From contig CALLBR010000016.1 in the NCBI GenBank assembly GCA_937998865.1, forward strand, positions 1 through 42,596: a stretch of 42,596 nucleotides of DNA, written 5' to 3'. Shown one piece after another: positions 34,376 through 42,300 of this stretch. The DNA is from an uncultured bacterium (GTDB taxonomy: Bacteria > Nitrospirota > Thermodesulfovibrionia > Thermodesulfovibrionales > Thermodesulfovibrionaceae). How positions within the stretch are numbered: position 1 is the stretch's first letter; every line of letters starts with the position of its first letter. The notes beneath the pieces are model-generated. The model was not told the origin of the DNA and did no database searches. It saw only the letters and a program-made list of their open reading frames with translations. Made by a program: the position numbers and the translations under genes.

Positions 34376-35148
34376 TAAATTGCCTCTCTTAAAGATTTTA
34401 TGAGATTATAAGCATTATGAGGGTTTTCGTGGAAAGCTTTAACAATTGCACTGCCCACAATTACTCCATCAGAATATTGTACTACATATTTTGCTTCTTC
34501 TGGCTTGCTAATTCCAAAGCCAATGCAAATAGGTTTTCCAAAACTTTTGACAAGCTTTATATGATTTTTGAAATCTTTATCAAGCCTAAGATGAGAACCT
34601 GTTATCCCCGTGATTGAAACATAATACACGAAACCTGTAGAGGCTTGAACAATTTTTTTAACTCTTAAGGGTGTTGAAGTGGGTGCTACAAGAAAAATCG
34701 TATCAATTTTATATTTTTTAGCATATTCTCTATATGGTTTGGATTCTTCCACGGTTAAATCAGGAAATATAACTCCTCCAACTCCTGCTTCTTGGGCTGC
34801 TTTAAAAAAATTCTCCAAACCAAAGCAGTAAACAGGATTTAGATAGGTCATAAGGACAAGGGGGGTACTTATTCTACATTCTCTGAGAAATTGCAGAATT
34901 TTCCTTAAGGTAGTGCTACTTTTTAATGCTCTCTCTGCAGCCCTCTGAATGGTGGGACCATCAGCAAGGGGATCAGTAAAGGGAACTCCCAACTCAATAA
35001 TATCAGCACCAGCTTTTTGTAGTATTTGAAGCCTTTTTGCTGTTTCCTCAAGATTTGGATCTCCAGCCATGATATAAGGAATAAAAGCTTTTTTACCTTC
35101 TTTTAAAAGTTTATCCAAGGTTTCTTTTATTTGAAAACCCCTTTTCAT
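34375..35148 (-). CDS. trpA: Tryptophan synthase alpha subunit
   Basis: Cleaves indole-3-glycerol phosphate to indole and glyceraldehyde 3-phosphate. The 257-aa TIM barrel has the catalytic pair Glu52 ([11 protein letters not shown]) and Asp63 ([10 protein letters not shown]), then [12 protein letters not shown] and [15 protein letters not shown]. It overlaps trpB by 4 bp (ATGA). Confidence 0.95.
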   Translation of the reverse strand: MKRGFQIKETLDKLLKEGKKAFIPYIMAGDPNLEETAKRLQILQKAGADIIELGVPFTDPLADGPTIQRAAERALKSSTTLRKILQFLRECRISTPLVLMTYLNPVYCFGLENFFKAAQEAGVGGVIFPDLTVEESKPYREYAKKYKIDTIFLVAPTSTPLRVKKIVQASTGFVYYVSITGITGSHLRLDKDFKNHIKLVKSFGKPICIGFGISKPEEAKYVVQYSDGVIVGSAIVKAFHENPHNAYNLIKSLREAI

Positions 35149-36338
35149 TTTAAACTCTCTATTCCTTTTATTCTTGCTACTTCTTGCACGTCTTTGTCGC
35201 CTCTGCCGGATAGGTTTACAACAATTATTGACTCCTTTGACAAGGTAGGTGCTAATTTTATTGCCTCAGCTACGGCATGAGCTGATTCAAGAGCTGGGAT
35301 TATTCCTTCAAGTCTGCTTAGTAACTCAAAAGCTTGTAATGCCTCATCATCCGTAGCATAGGTGTATTTTACTCTTCCTATGTCTCTTAGAAAAGCATGC
35401 TCTGGACCTACAGAGGCATAATCAAGACCTGCTGAAACAGAGTGGGTTGGAAGAATATTGCCATCTTCATTCTCCAGGACATAACTTAAGCATCCCTGAA
35501 AAATTCCCTTAGCACCTCCAGCAAATCTTGCTGCATGGAGTCCGCTTTCTATCCCCTTACCACCAGCCTCTACTCCTATCATTTGGACACTTTTATCATT
35601 AATAAATTCACTAAAAAGCCCAATTGAATTGCTTCCTCCACCAACGCAGGCTATTAAAAGGTCAGGTAGTCTACCTTCTTTTGAAAGTATTTGTTTTTTT
35701 GTCTCTTTTCCAATTATTTGTTGAAAAAATCTCACCAAAGATGGATATGGATGAGGACCAAAAACAGTGCCCATAACATAGTGAGTATTTTTCACATTTG
35801 TTGTCCAATCTCGTAATGCCTCATTAATGGCATCTTTTAGAGTTTTTGAGCCTGTATTAACGGGTATGACTTTTGCTCCCAGAAGATTCATACGAAAGAC
35901 ATTTAAAGCTTGCCTTCTTATATCTTCCTCTCCCATATAGATATCACAAGAAATTCCTACCAAAGCAGCTCCTGTGGCTGTTGCAACTCCATGCTGACCT
36001 GCACCAGTTTCAGCGATAATTCTATCTTTTTTCATTATTCTTTTGGTTAACAAGGCTTGACCAAGGGCATTATTTATTTTATGGGCTCCTGTATGGGCAA
36101 GATCCTCTCTTTTTAGATATATCTTTCCTCCGCCCAGATACTCTGTAAGTCTTTTTGCAAAATAAAGAGGAGTAGGTCTTCCAACGTAGTCTTTTAGAAG
36201 AGATTCAAATTCTAACATAAAGTTTTTATCTTTTTTTGCCAAAAAGAAGGCTTTTTCTAATTCTTCTAAGGCAGGCATTAAGGTTTCGGGGACAAATTGG
36301 CCACCATACTCTCCAAAATATCCTCTTTTATGAGCCAT
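35145..36338 (-). CDS. trpB: Tryptophan synthase beta subunit
   Basis: PLP enzyme joining indole and serine to make tryptophan. The 397-aa sequence begins with [19 protein letters not shown], the normal TrpB1 N-terminus. Lys87 ([14 protein letters not shown]-type motif) binds [18 protein letters not shown] is the loop motif and [12 protein letters not shown] the phosphate cradle. No trpF, trpC or leader peptide is seen upstream. There is no ribosome-binding site, and TATAAT ends 7 bp before ATG 36338, so the message may be leaderless. It is the first gene of the 19-gene minus-strand string. Confidence 0.95.
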   Translation of the reverse strand: MAHKRGYFGEYGGQFVPETLMPALEELEKAFFLAKKDKNFMLEFESLLKDYVGRPTPLYFAKRLTEYLGGGKIYLKREDLAHTGAHKINNALGQALLTKRIMKKDRIIAETGAGQHGVATATGAALVGISCDIYMGEEDIRRQALNVFRMNLLGAKVIPVNTGSKTLKDAINEALRDWTTNVKNTHYVMGTVFGPHPYPSLVRFFQQIIGKETKKQILSKEGRLPDLLIACVGGGSNSIGLFSEFINDKSVQMIGVEAGGKGIESGLHAARFAGGAKGIFQGCLSYVLENEDGNILPTHSVSAGLDYASVGPEHAFLRDIGRVKYTYATDDEALQAFELLSRLEGIIPALESAHAVAEAIKLAPTLSKESIIVVNLSGRGDKDVQEVARIKGIESLK

Positions 36339-36345
36339 GAAAAAT

Positions 36346-36354
36346 ATTATAGCA
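36346..36354 (-). promoter_or_regulatory. Extended -10 promoter in front of trpB
   Basis: On the minus strand the sequence TGCTATAAT is a consensus extended -10 element; I see no good -35 box at 16-18 bp. The predicted start (about 36339) practically coincides with the trpB ATG at 36338. Confidence 0.5.
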
Positions 36355-36442
36355 TAGAGGAATAACTTTGCCGATAGATTGATAAAATTCTTTTATTAAG
36401 AGGGAAAAGGATAACCTTCCAAATATGGCTTTTTCTAATGAG

Positions 36443-36472
36443 TTGACCTTTTAGATGAAAGTTCTTTAAAAT
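36443..36472 (+). promoter_or_regulatory. Sigma70-type promoter of the tonB leader
   Basis: TTGACC (36443-36448) is followed by TTAAAA after 17 bp (36466-36471) or TAAAAT after 18 bp (36467-36472). The predicted start is near 36479, just before the first leader hairpin. Confidence 0.6.
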
Positions 36473-36480
36473 TTATTTGT

Positions 36481-36541
36481 CTATCCTGAAGGATAGATTT
36501 CAAGCCATGAAGGCTCAATGCTTTCATGGCTTTATTTTTTT
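36481..36541 (+). terminator. Two-hairpin leader with a strong Rho-independent terminator before tonB
   Basis: Hairpin 1 is CTATCC-TGAA-GGATAG (36481-36496), a perfect 6-bp stem with a UGAA tetraloop. Five bases later hairpin 2 pairs 36502-36514 (AAGCCATGAAGGC) with 36520-36532 (GCTTTCATGGCTT), 13 bp with one G-U pair, followed by TTTATTTTTTT to 36541. The tonB start codon I favour lies 7 bp downstream. No plus-strand gene upstream would need this terminator, so it looks like an attenuator or the end of a small RNA of about 60 nt. Confidence 0.72.
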
Positions 36542-36547
36542 AGGTTT

Positions 36548-37210
36548 ATGGTAGGCTCTAAGAGAAATATAATAATTCCATGTTTAGCACTTTCTGTTGT
36601 GTTTCATACTATGCTTTTTACCGTTGCTTTCGTCATGATTAAAAATAAAAAGGAGATCAGTCACATAGAAGTTTTTCTTTTTTCAGAAAATAAAGTATCT
36701 ACAAATATTTATGTACCTTTAAAAAAGGCGGAAAAAAATGTAAGAAATTTTCTCCCCTTTTCTTCGGCTCAGGAAAGTGAAAAATTAATCCAGTATCAAA
36801 GGGAAAACTCTGATAAGAGGGCTAATATATCTGAAGTTATGCATTCTCATGAGTTTCAAATAGGTAATGATAGAATTACAAAAAATTTGGTTCCTTCTTC
36901 AGAAGGGGGTGAAGGAATAATTGATTCCACTTTTGGTAGTATAAATGGACCTAAATTTCTACAAAGGGAGACACCTATATATCCTCCTATGGCAAGAAGG
37001 CTGGGGAAAGAAGGAAAGGTTGTTCTTAAGCTTACTATAAATGAAAAGGGTGAACTTGTTGATATTGAGATTGTTGAATCAGCTCCCTATGGGTTTACCG
37101 AGTCTGCAATAGAAGCAGTAAAGAAATCTAAATTTTTACCAGCCATGAAAGATGGTAATCCCATTACTAGCAGAGCCATACTTCCCATAAAATTTGTCCT
37201 TAAAAACTAA
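36548..37210 (+). CDS. tonB: TonB-like energy-transducing protein
   Basis: A 220-aa inner-membrane-anchored protein. One N-terminal transmembrane helix (about 8-31) is followed by a periplasmic linker without the usual Pro-rich repeats, and a TonB C-terminal domain at about 138-220 (ETPIYPPMARRLGKEGKVVLKLTI; AIEAVKKSKFLPA). It would couple the proton motive force to outer-membrane receptors. I start at ATG 36548; the earlier in-frame ATG 36518 falls in the loop of the terminator hairpin. The ribosome-binding site (TAGG) is weak. No exbB, exbD or receptor gene is in the window. Confidence 0.82.
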   Translation: MVGSKRNIIIPCLALSVVFHTMLFTVAFVMIKNKKEISHIEVFLFSENKVSTNIYVPLKKAEKNVRNFLPFSSAQESEKLIQYQRENSDKRANISEVMHSHEFQIGNDRITKNLVPSSEGGEGIIDSTFGSINGPKFLQRETPIYPPMARRLGKEGKVVLKLTINEKGELVDIEIVESAPYGFTESAIEAVKKSKFLPAMKDGNPITSRAILPIKFVLKN

Positions 37211-37298
37211 AGGATTTCCATAGAACATTTATCATACAGGCAATTGTAATAGGCTAAAGTATTCTTTTCAATAGGCTCTAAGTTAATTCATGAATGAT

Positions 37299-37328
37299 TT
37301 GATACCTCTTACATAATTTAGGTATAAT
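37299..37328 (+). promoter_or_regulatory. Sigma70-type promoter of the etfBA-fabD-mdh-ndk operon
   Basis: TTGATA (37299-37304) and a perfect TATAAT (37323-37328) are 18 bp apart. The predicted start near 37335 leaves a 30-nt leader with the GGGGGAG ribosome-binding site before ATG 37365. Confidence 0.7.
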
Positions 37329-37364
37329 TTATTTTTTGAATTTCATTTTTTTCTGGGGGAGAAA

Positions 37365-38147
37365 ATGAGAATTATTGTTTGCGTAAAGCAAGTTCCAGAT
37401 GTTACAGAGGTAAGAATTGATCCCAAGACAAACACACTCATAAGAGAGGGAGTTCCCAGTATTATGAATCCCTATGATCTTCATGCTATCGAGGCAGCTC
37501 TTCAAATACGAGAAAAGGTGGGTGGTAAGGTTACAACTATAACAATGGGACCACCTCAAGCTGAAGAGGTTCTTAGAGAAGCTATATCTATGGGAGTTGA
37601 TGATGCTGTGTTGCTCACAGACAGAAGATTTGCAGGAGCTGATACATGGGCCACTGCATATACCCTTTCAAGAGCAGCTTCAAAAATTGGTTTTGACTTG
37701 ATCATTTGTGGCAAACAAGCTATTGATGGAGATACCGCCCAGGTGGGTCCAGAAATGGCGGAATTTTTAGATATTCCCCATGTTTCTTATGTAAGAAAGA
37801 TTGAAAATGTTAGTGATGCAGAAATTGTAATTGAAAGATTGATGGATGATTGTTATGAGAAAATTGCCCTTACCTTGCCAGCTTTGATCACAGTTGTCAA
37901 AGAGCTGAACATACCAAGGCCTCCCTCCATAAGGGGTAAAATGGCAGCTAAAAAGGCAAATATTCCAAGATGGAATGCAGATGATATTGAAGCAGAAGAG
38001 GATAAAATTGGTTTAAAGGGGTCTCCTACAATGGTAAAAAACATATTTGCTCCGCCACCAAGAGGCGAAAGAAGAATGCTTGAGGGAAGTCCAGAAGAGC
38101 AAGTGGATAGTCTTATAAGGGAGTTAAGGAGGTTAGGATGCTTATAA
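37365..38147 (+). CDS. etfB: Electron transfer flavoprotein beta subunit
   Basis: A 260-aa ETF small subunit, binding AMP or FAD at the interface with EtfA. It starts MRIIVCVKQVPDVTEVRID and has the MNPYDLHAIEAAL and CGKQAIDGDTAQVGPE motifs. It is first in a five-gene operon and overlaps etfA by 10 bp. Electron partners cannot be read from the window. Confidence 0.93.
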   Translation: MRIIVCVKQVPDVTEVRIDPKTNTLIREGVPSIMNPYDLHAIEAALQIREKVGGKVTTITMGPPQAEEVLREAISMGVDDAVLLTDRRFAGADTWATAYTLSRAASKIGFDLIICGKQAIDGDTAQVGPEMAEFLDIPHVSYVRKIENVSDAEIVIERLMDDCYEKIALTLPALITVVKELNIPRPPSIRGKMAAKKANIPRWNADDIEAEEDKIGLKGSPTMVKNIFAPPPRGERRMLEGSPEEQVDSLIRELRRLGCL

Positions 38148-39319
38148 GAATAGACACAGAAAAGTGTACAGGTTGTAGAAATTGTATTAATGTTTGTCCC
38201 TTTGCAGCTATAATCATTAAGGATGAAAAGGCATTTATTACTGAAGCCTGTAGTCTCTGTGGTGCCTGTATTGAGTCTTGCCCTGAAAGGGCTATAATCG
38301 ATGAGAGAGAAAGAGACGCAGAAAAGTCAAAAGATTTCAAAGGAGTATGGATATTTGCAGAACAATCCCGAGGTAAGATAGCTTCTGTTGCTTTTGAGCT
38401 TCTTGGAGTCGGTAAAAGACTTGCACAAGAGTTAAATAGTGAACTTTGTGCTGTCTTATTCGGACCCTCTGAAGAAGTAGAAGAATTAATAAAATGGGGA
38501 GCAGATAAAGTTTATTATGTGAATTCTCAAGATTATGCAGCCTTAGATGATGAACTCTATGCAAAAACTCTTGTGAGCCTAATTGAACAGTATAAACCAG
38601 AAATACTTCTTGCTGGTGCCACAGCAATTGGTAGATCTTTCATACCCAGAGTCGCTGCAAGACTTAGAGTTGGTTTGACAGCTGATTGCACTGGACTGGA
38701 GATAGACAAGGAAACAGGCAATTTACTTCAAATTCGTCCTGCCTTTGGTGGTAATATTATGGCAACCATAATCTCTCCTACTAGCCGACCTCAGATTGCT
38801 ACAGTAAGACCCAGAGTCATGAAAAGAGGTGAATATATAGCTGACAAAAGGGGAGAGATAATAAATATTCCTCCGCTTTCCGTGAAGAAAAGAGTCAAGA
38901 TTCTTGATAGAGTAGAAGACACCTCTTTCTGTAAGGTTAATCTTCAAGATGCCAAGGTAATTGTTTCTGGTGGTAGAGGACTTGGGTCAGCTGAAGGATT
39001 TAAAATGCTTTGGGAGCTTGCCTCTCTTTTAGGTGGTACAGTGGGAGCATCTCGAGCTGCTGTGGATGAAGGATGGATACCCTATTCTCATCAAGTAGGT
39101 CAGACTGGCAAAACAGTATGTCCAAGGCTATATATTGCCTGTGGTATTTCTGGAGCAGTTCAACATCTCGTAGGAATGCAGTCCAGTGAGATTATTGTGG
39201 CAATAAATAAAGATCCTAATGCACCTATTTTCAATGTTGCTACCTATGGCATAGTAGGTGACTTAAAGGTGATTATTCCGTTGATGATAAAAAAGTTAAA
39301 GGAAGGAGCAGGGCAATGA
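38138..39319 (+). CDS. etfA: Electron transfer flavoprotein alpha subunit with N-terminal 2x[4Fe-4S] ferredoxin domain
   Basis: A 393-aa fusion. Residues 1-55 are a bacterial ferredoxin domain with Cys10, Cys13, Cys16, Cys20 and Cys38, Cys41, Cys44, Cys48. The EtfA part follows, with the FAD-binding C-terminus GGRGLGSAEGF, GASRAAVDEGWIPYSHQVGQTGKTV and IACGISGAVQHLVGM. Such fusions occur in anaerobes, where they pass electrons between ferredoxin-like centres and flavin dehydrogenases. AAGGAGG inside etfB precedes ATG 38138. Confidence 0.93.
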   Translation: MLIRIDTEKCTGCRNCINVCPFAAIIIKDEKAFITEACSLCGACIESCPERAIIDERERDAEKSKDFKGVWIFAEQSRGKIASVAFELLGVGKRLAQELNSELCAVLFGPSEEVEELIKWGADKVYYVNSQDYAALDDELYAKTLVSLIEQYKPEILLAGATAIGRSFIPRVAARLRVGLTADCTGLEIDKETGNLLQIRPAFGGNIMATIISPTSRPQIATVRPRVMKRGEYIADKRGEIINIPPLSVKKRVKILDRVEDTSFCKVNLQDAKVIVSGGRGLGSAEGFKMLWELASLLGGTVGASRAAVDEGWIPYSHQVGQTGKTVCPRLYIACGISGAVQHLVGMQSSEIIVAINKDPNAPIFNVATYGIVGDLKVIIPLMIKKLKEGAGQ

Positions 39320-40230
39320 TAGCTTTTGTTTTCCCTGGACAAGGTTCCCAATATGTGGGCATGGGGAAAAGTTTATATGAAGTTTCAAAAGATCTATTTA
39401 ATGAGGCAAGGGAGATTTTGGGGTTTGACCTGGCAAAATTATGTTTTGAGGGACCAGAATCAGAACTAAATAAAACAGAGAATACACAACCAGCCATACT
39501 AACAGTATCCTATGCTTTATTGAGAGAAGTTCAAAAGATGGGATTAATTACTAATTATGTAGCAGGGCATTCCTTAGGTGAATATACAGCTTGCTTAGCA
39601 GCAGAAGTTTTTTCCTTTAAGGATGCCCTAAAGATAGTAAGAAAAAGAGGGGAATTAATGCAGAGTGCTCAACCTGAAGGCAGAGGAAGTATGTTTGCTA
39701 TATTAGGCTTAGATGAGGAAACTTTAAAACAGATTTGTGATAGCATAGGAAATTTTTACGTAGATCTTGCAAATTTAAATTGTCCAGGTCAAATAGTCAT
39801 CTCAGGAGAAAAAGAAGGAGTTTTGAAGGCAGGAGAGCTTGCAAAAGAAAGGGGTGCTAAAAAGGTTGTTCCTTTATCTGTAAGTATTCCTTCTCATTGT
39901 AAACTCATGAAAGAGGCTTCTGACAAATTTGCTGAATACCTCAAGGATTTCGCTTTTAATAACGCAAAAATTCCTATTGTAAGTAACATAGATGCAAGTG
40001 AAAGATTTGAAGCCTCTCAAATACTTGAGGCTTTGATCAAGCAGCTTTATAGCCCGGTAAAATGGCAAGACTGTGTAAGATATATGATTTCAAGAGGGGT
40101 TAGGATTTTTATAGAAATCGGTCCTGGCAAGGTACTCTCTGGTCTTATTAGAAGAATTGATGGAAGTGTGAAAGTATTGAATGTAGATAAATTAGAGGAT
40201 GTAGAAAAAATCAAGGAGGAGATAAAATGA
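39316..40230 (+). CDS. fabD: Malonyl-CoA:ACP transacylase
   Basis: Loads malonyl groups onto ACP for fatty-acid elongation. The 304-aa enzyme begins AFVFPGQGSQYVGMG, has nucleophile Ser86 in AGHSLGEY, the His-containing SIPSHCKLM near 195 and IEIGPGKVLSGLI. ATGA overlaps join it to etfA upstream and mdh downstream. Confidence 0.94.
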   Translation: MIAFVFPGQGSQYVGMGKSLYEVSKDLFNEAREILGFDLAKLCFEGPESELNKTENTQPAILTVSYALLREVQKMGLITNYVAGHSLGEYTACLAAEVFSFKDALKIVRKRGELMQSAQPEGRGSMFAILGLDEETLKQICDSIGNFYVDLANLNCPGQIVISGEKEGVLKAGELAKERGAKKVVPLSVSIPSHCKLMKEASDKFAEYLKDFAFNNAKIPIVSNIDASERFEASQILEALIKQLYSPVKWQDCVRYMISRGVRIFIEIGPGKVLSGLIRRIDGSVKVLNVDKLEDVEKIKEEIK

Positions 40231-41165
40231 GAAAAAAAGTTGCTATAGTAGGCGCAGGAAATGTAGGAGCAACTCTTGCACTATTTGTTGTAAACAGCGG
40301 AATTGCTGATGTTATTCTTTTCGATATTGTAGAAGGAATGCCACAGGGCAAAGCACTTGATATTCTACAAAACACGGCTGTTTTGGGAGTAAAAAGTCGT
40401 ATATTTGGCACTAACAATCTGGAAGATCTTGCAGGAGCTGATATGGTTGTTATTACAGCAGGACTTGCAAGAAAGCCAGGAATGAGAAGAAAGGATTTAC
40501 TTATGGCTAATGCTGAGATTGTAGGGGGAATTGTCGATAAAATTGCTCCTCAATGTCCAAATGCATTTTATATTGTGGTTACAAATCCCATGGATGTTAT
40601 GGCTTATGTAACCCTTGCAAAAGCAGGTATCAGTAGGCAGAGAGTTATTGGCATGGGCGGGATTCTTGACTCCTCAAGATTTAAAACTTTCATATCTTTG
40701 GAACTGGGAGTCTCACCCAAAGATATTGAAACTCTTGTTCTAGGAGGACATGGTTTATACATGGTTCCTCTGGTGAGATTTACAACTGTTAAGGGAATAC
40801 CTCTTTCAAAGTGGCTTTCAAAGGAAAAAATAGAAGCTTTAGTAAACAGAACAAGAGAAGGTGGTGCTGAAATAGTGGCATTGCTAAAGACAGGCTCTGC
40901 TTATTATGCCCCAGCTCAATCAACTTTTGAAATGGTTAAAGCTATTATTCTCGATGAAAAAAGGATATTGCCCTGCTCAGCTTATCTGGATGGTGAATAC
41001 GGTGTAAAAGATGTATTTAATGGAGTTCCAGTTGTTTTAGGTAAACAGGGAATTGAGAAAATAATTGAACTTGAATTAACAGAGGAAGAACGCCTGGCTT
41101 TTGAAAACTCTACGGAGGAGGTAAGAGGGATGATACAAATTCTCAAGGAGGAAGGAAAAATATGA
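40227..41165 (+). CDS. mdh: Malate dehydrogenase (LDH-like family)
   Basis: NAD-dependent malate/oxaloacetate interconversion. The 312-aa enzyme has the Rossmann start [12 protein letters not shown] (5-16), the mobile-loop arginines [12 protein letters not shown] (Arg82, Arg88), [10 protein letters not shown], Asp148 and Arg151 (LDSSRF) and His175. Arg at the loop supports malate rather than lactate. After His175 the usual HGD is HGL (Leu177). Overlaps with fabD (ATGA) and ndk place it in the etf operon. With fumarase at 3363-4732 it makes two steps of the C4-dicarboxylate cycle. Confidence 0.92.
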   Translation: MRKKVAIVGAGNVGATLALFVVNSGIADVILFDIVEGMPQGKALDILQNTAVLGVKSRIFGTNNLEDLAGADMVVITAGLARKPGMRRKDLLMANAEIVGGIVDKIAPQCPNAFYIVVTNPMDVMAYVTLAKAGISRQRVIGMGGILDSSRFKTFISLELGVSPKDIETLVLGGHGLYMVPLVRFTTVKGIPLSKWLSKEKIEALVNRTREGGAEIVALLKTGSAYYAPAQSTFEMVKAIILDEKRILPCSAYLDGEYGVKDVFNGVPVVLGKQGIEKIIELELTEEERLAFENSTEEVRGMIQILKEEGKI

Positions 41166-41578
41166 TGGAGAAAACTCTTGTAATAATCAAACCAGATGCA
41201 GTAAGCAAAAATCTCATTGGAGAGATAATTTCTCGTTTTGAAAGGAATGGGTTAAGAGTAGCTGCTCTTAAAAAAATTAAAATGACTAAAGATGAAGCAA
41301 AGGGATTCTACATAGTTCATAAGGAGAGGCCTTTTTATGAATCTCTTACGGATTTTATGTCAGAAGGACCAATAGTAGTAATGGTATTAGAAGGTGAAAA
41401 TGCAATCCAAAAAGTAAGAAAAATAATGGGAGCAACCAATCCTGCTCAAGCTGAAGAGGGTACCATAAGAAGAGATTTTGCCGAGAATATAGAGAGAAAT
41501 GCAGTTCATGGCTCTGATTCTGCTCAATCAGCAGCTTATGAAATTCCCTATTTCTTCTCAACTTTAGAGATACTTTAA
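41162..41578 (+). CDS. ndk: Nucleoside diphosphate kinase
   Basis: Balances nucleoside triphosphates by a phosphohistidine intermediate. The 138-aa protein shows [10 protein letters not shown] and the active-site [10 protein letters not shown] with His116. Two adjacent ATG codons (41162 and 41165) follow AAGGAGG; either could start it, and the first overlaps the mdh stop. It is last in the operon and is followed by a terminator. Confidence 0.96.
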   Translation: MMEKTLVIIKPDAVSKNLIGEIISRFERNGLRVAALKKIKMTKDEAKGFYIVHKERPFYESLTDFMSEGPIVVMVLEGENAIQKVRKIMGATNPAQAEEGTIRRDFAENIERNAVHGSDSAQSAAYEIPYFFSTLEIL

Positions 41579-41586
41579 CATTTTAT

Positions 41587-41617
41587 AAAATAAGGGGGAT
41601 TAATCCCCCCTTATTTT
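41587..41617. terminator. Bidirectional Rho-independent terminator between ndk and the Nudix gene
   Basis: AAAATAAGGGGG (41587-41598) pairs with CCCCCTTATTTT (41606-41617) over 12 bp with a 7-nt loop. T-rich tails follow on both strands (ATTTTTATTA on +, ATAAAATG-type on -). It can close both the etf operon and the convergent Nudix gene. Confidence 0.85.
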
Positions 41618-41628
41618 ATTTTTATTAT

Positions 41629-42186
41629 CTATTTTAAAGGATTATCTAAAACAAGGATTGGATTTTTGATATTAAACCAGAGAGGAAAATTTACGCATAT
41701 ATTCACATATTTCGAAAATTCTTCTCTAAAGTTATCACTAAAAATGTCAAGATTAATATTTTTTTGAAGATCCTCTAACTTCCAAAAAACTACCTCCTCT
41801 ATTTCATCTTTATTAAAATTGAAAGGACCATCATGAATGGTCCAATAGGTATATACGAGTTCGCTTTCATAGTTGTTTGAATGAACATAAGTATAGAGAA
41901 AATTTAGTGATTCCACTGTTATACCTAACTCTTCAAATATTTCTCTCTTAGCGGCAGATAGGATATCTTCACCAGGCATGATGTGACCTCCCACTGATGT
42001 ATCCCATTTACCAGGAGCAACATCTTTATGAGAGGCTCTTTTCTGAAGAAGTAATTCACCTTTTGAATTGAAAACTAAAATATGGACAACCCTGTGTAAC
42101 ATTTGAGGATTTCCGTGTATAATACTTCTTGGTGCAATGGATATGATTCTTCCCTGTCTATCTACTATCTCAAGAAATTCTTCCAT
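41629..42186 (-). CDS. Nudix hydrolase (YfcD/isopentenyl-diphosphate isomerase-like group)
   Basis: A 185-aa Nudix protein. The box from Gly67 to Ile89 is complete: Glu73, Arg81-Glu82 and Glu85-Glu86 fit GX5EX7REUXEEXGU. The surrounding PRSIIHGNPQMLHRVVHILVFN, LLLQKRASHKDVAPGKWD and SVGGH resemble YfcD and IDI-like Nudix enzymes; the substrate is unknown. I start at ATG 42186, since the longer frame to 42237 would translate the 3' half of tRNA-Leu. Only 24 bp separate it from the tRNA, so it is probably co-transcribed and released by tRNA processing. The ribosome-binding site (GGGG) is weak. Confidence 0.82.
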   Translation of the reverse strand: MEEFLEIVDRQGRIISIAPRSIIHGNPQMLHRVVHILVFNSKGELLLQKRASHKDVAPGKWDTSVGGHIMPGEDILSAAKREIFEELGITVESLNFLYTYVHSNNYESELVYTYWTIHDGPFNFNKDEIEEVVFWKLEDLQKNINLDIFSDNFREEFSKYVNICVNFPLWFNIKNPILVLDNPLK

Positions 42187-42210
42187 TATACCCCGCTTAG
42201 AAGATTTCAA

Positions 42211-42293
42211 TGCCGGTGGTGGGATTTGAACCCACACGGGATTGCTCCCAGCGGATTTTGAGTCCGCCGCGTCTGCCGTTCCACCACACCGGC
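42211..42293 (-). tRNA. tRNA-Leu (CAA)
   Basis: A class II tRNA with a long variable arm. The acceptor stem GCCGGTG pairs with CACCGGC and the discriminator is A. The anticodon stem GCGGA/TCCGC holds the loop CTCAAAA with anticodon CAA. The variable arm TGGGAGCAATCCCG is a hairpin and the T-loop is TTCAAAT. No CCA is encoded, like the other two tRNA genes here. Confidence 0.96.
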
Positions 42294-42300
42294 TACCAAA

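Noticed and set aside
36339-36442. trp attenuator, T-box or leader peptide upstream of trpB
   Set aside because: No Trp-codon-rich short frame and no terminator on the minus strand; the promoter sits directly at the start codon.
36518-36547. ATG 36518 as the tonB start
   Set aside because: It lies in the loop of a strong terminator hairpin; the residues it adds are not part of the usual N-terminus before the transmembrane helix.
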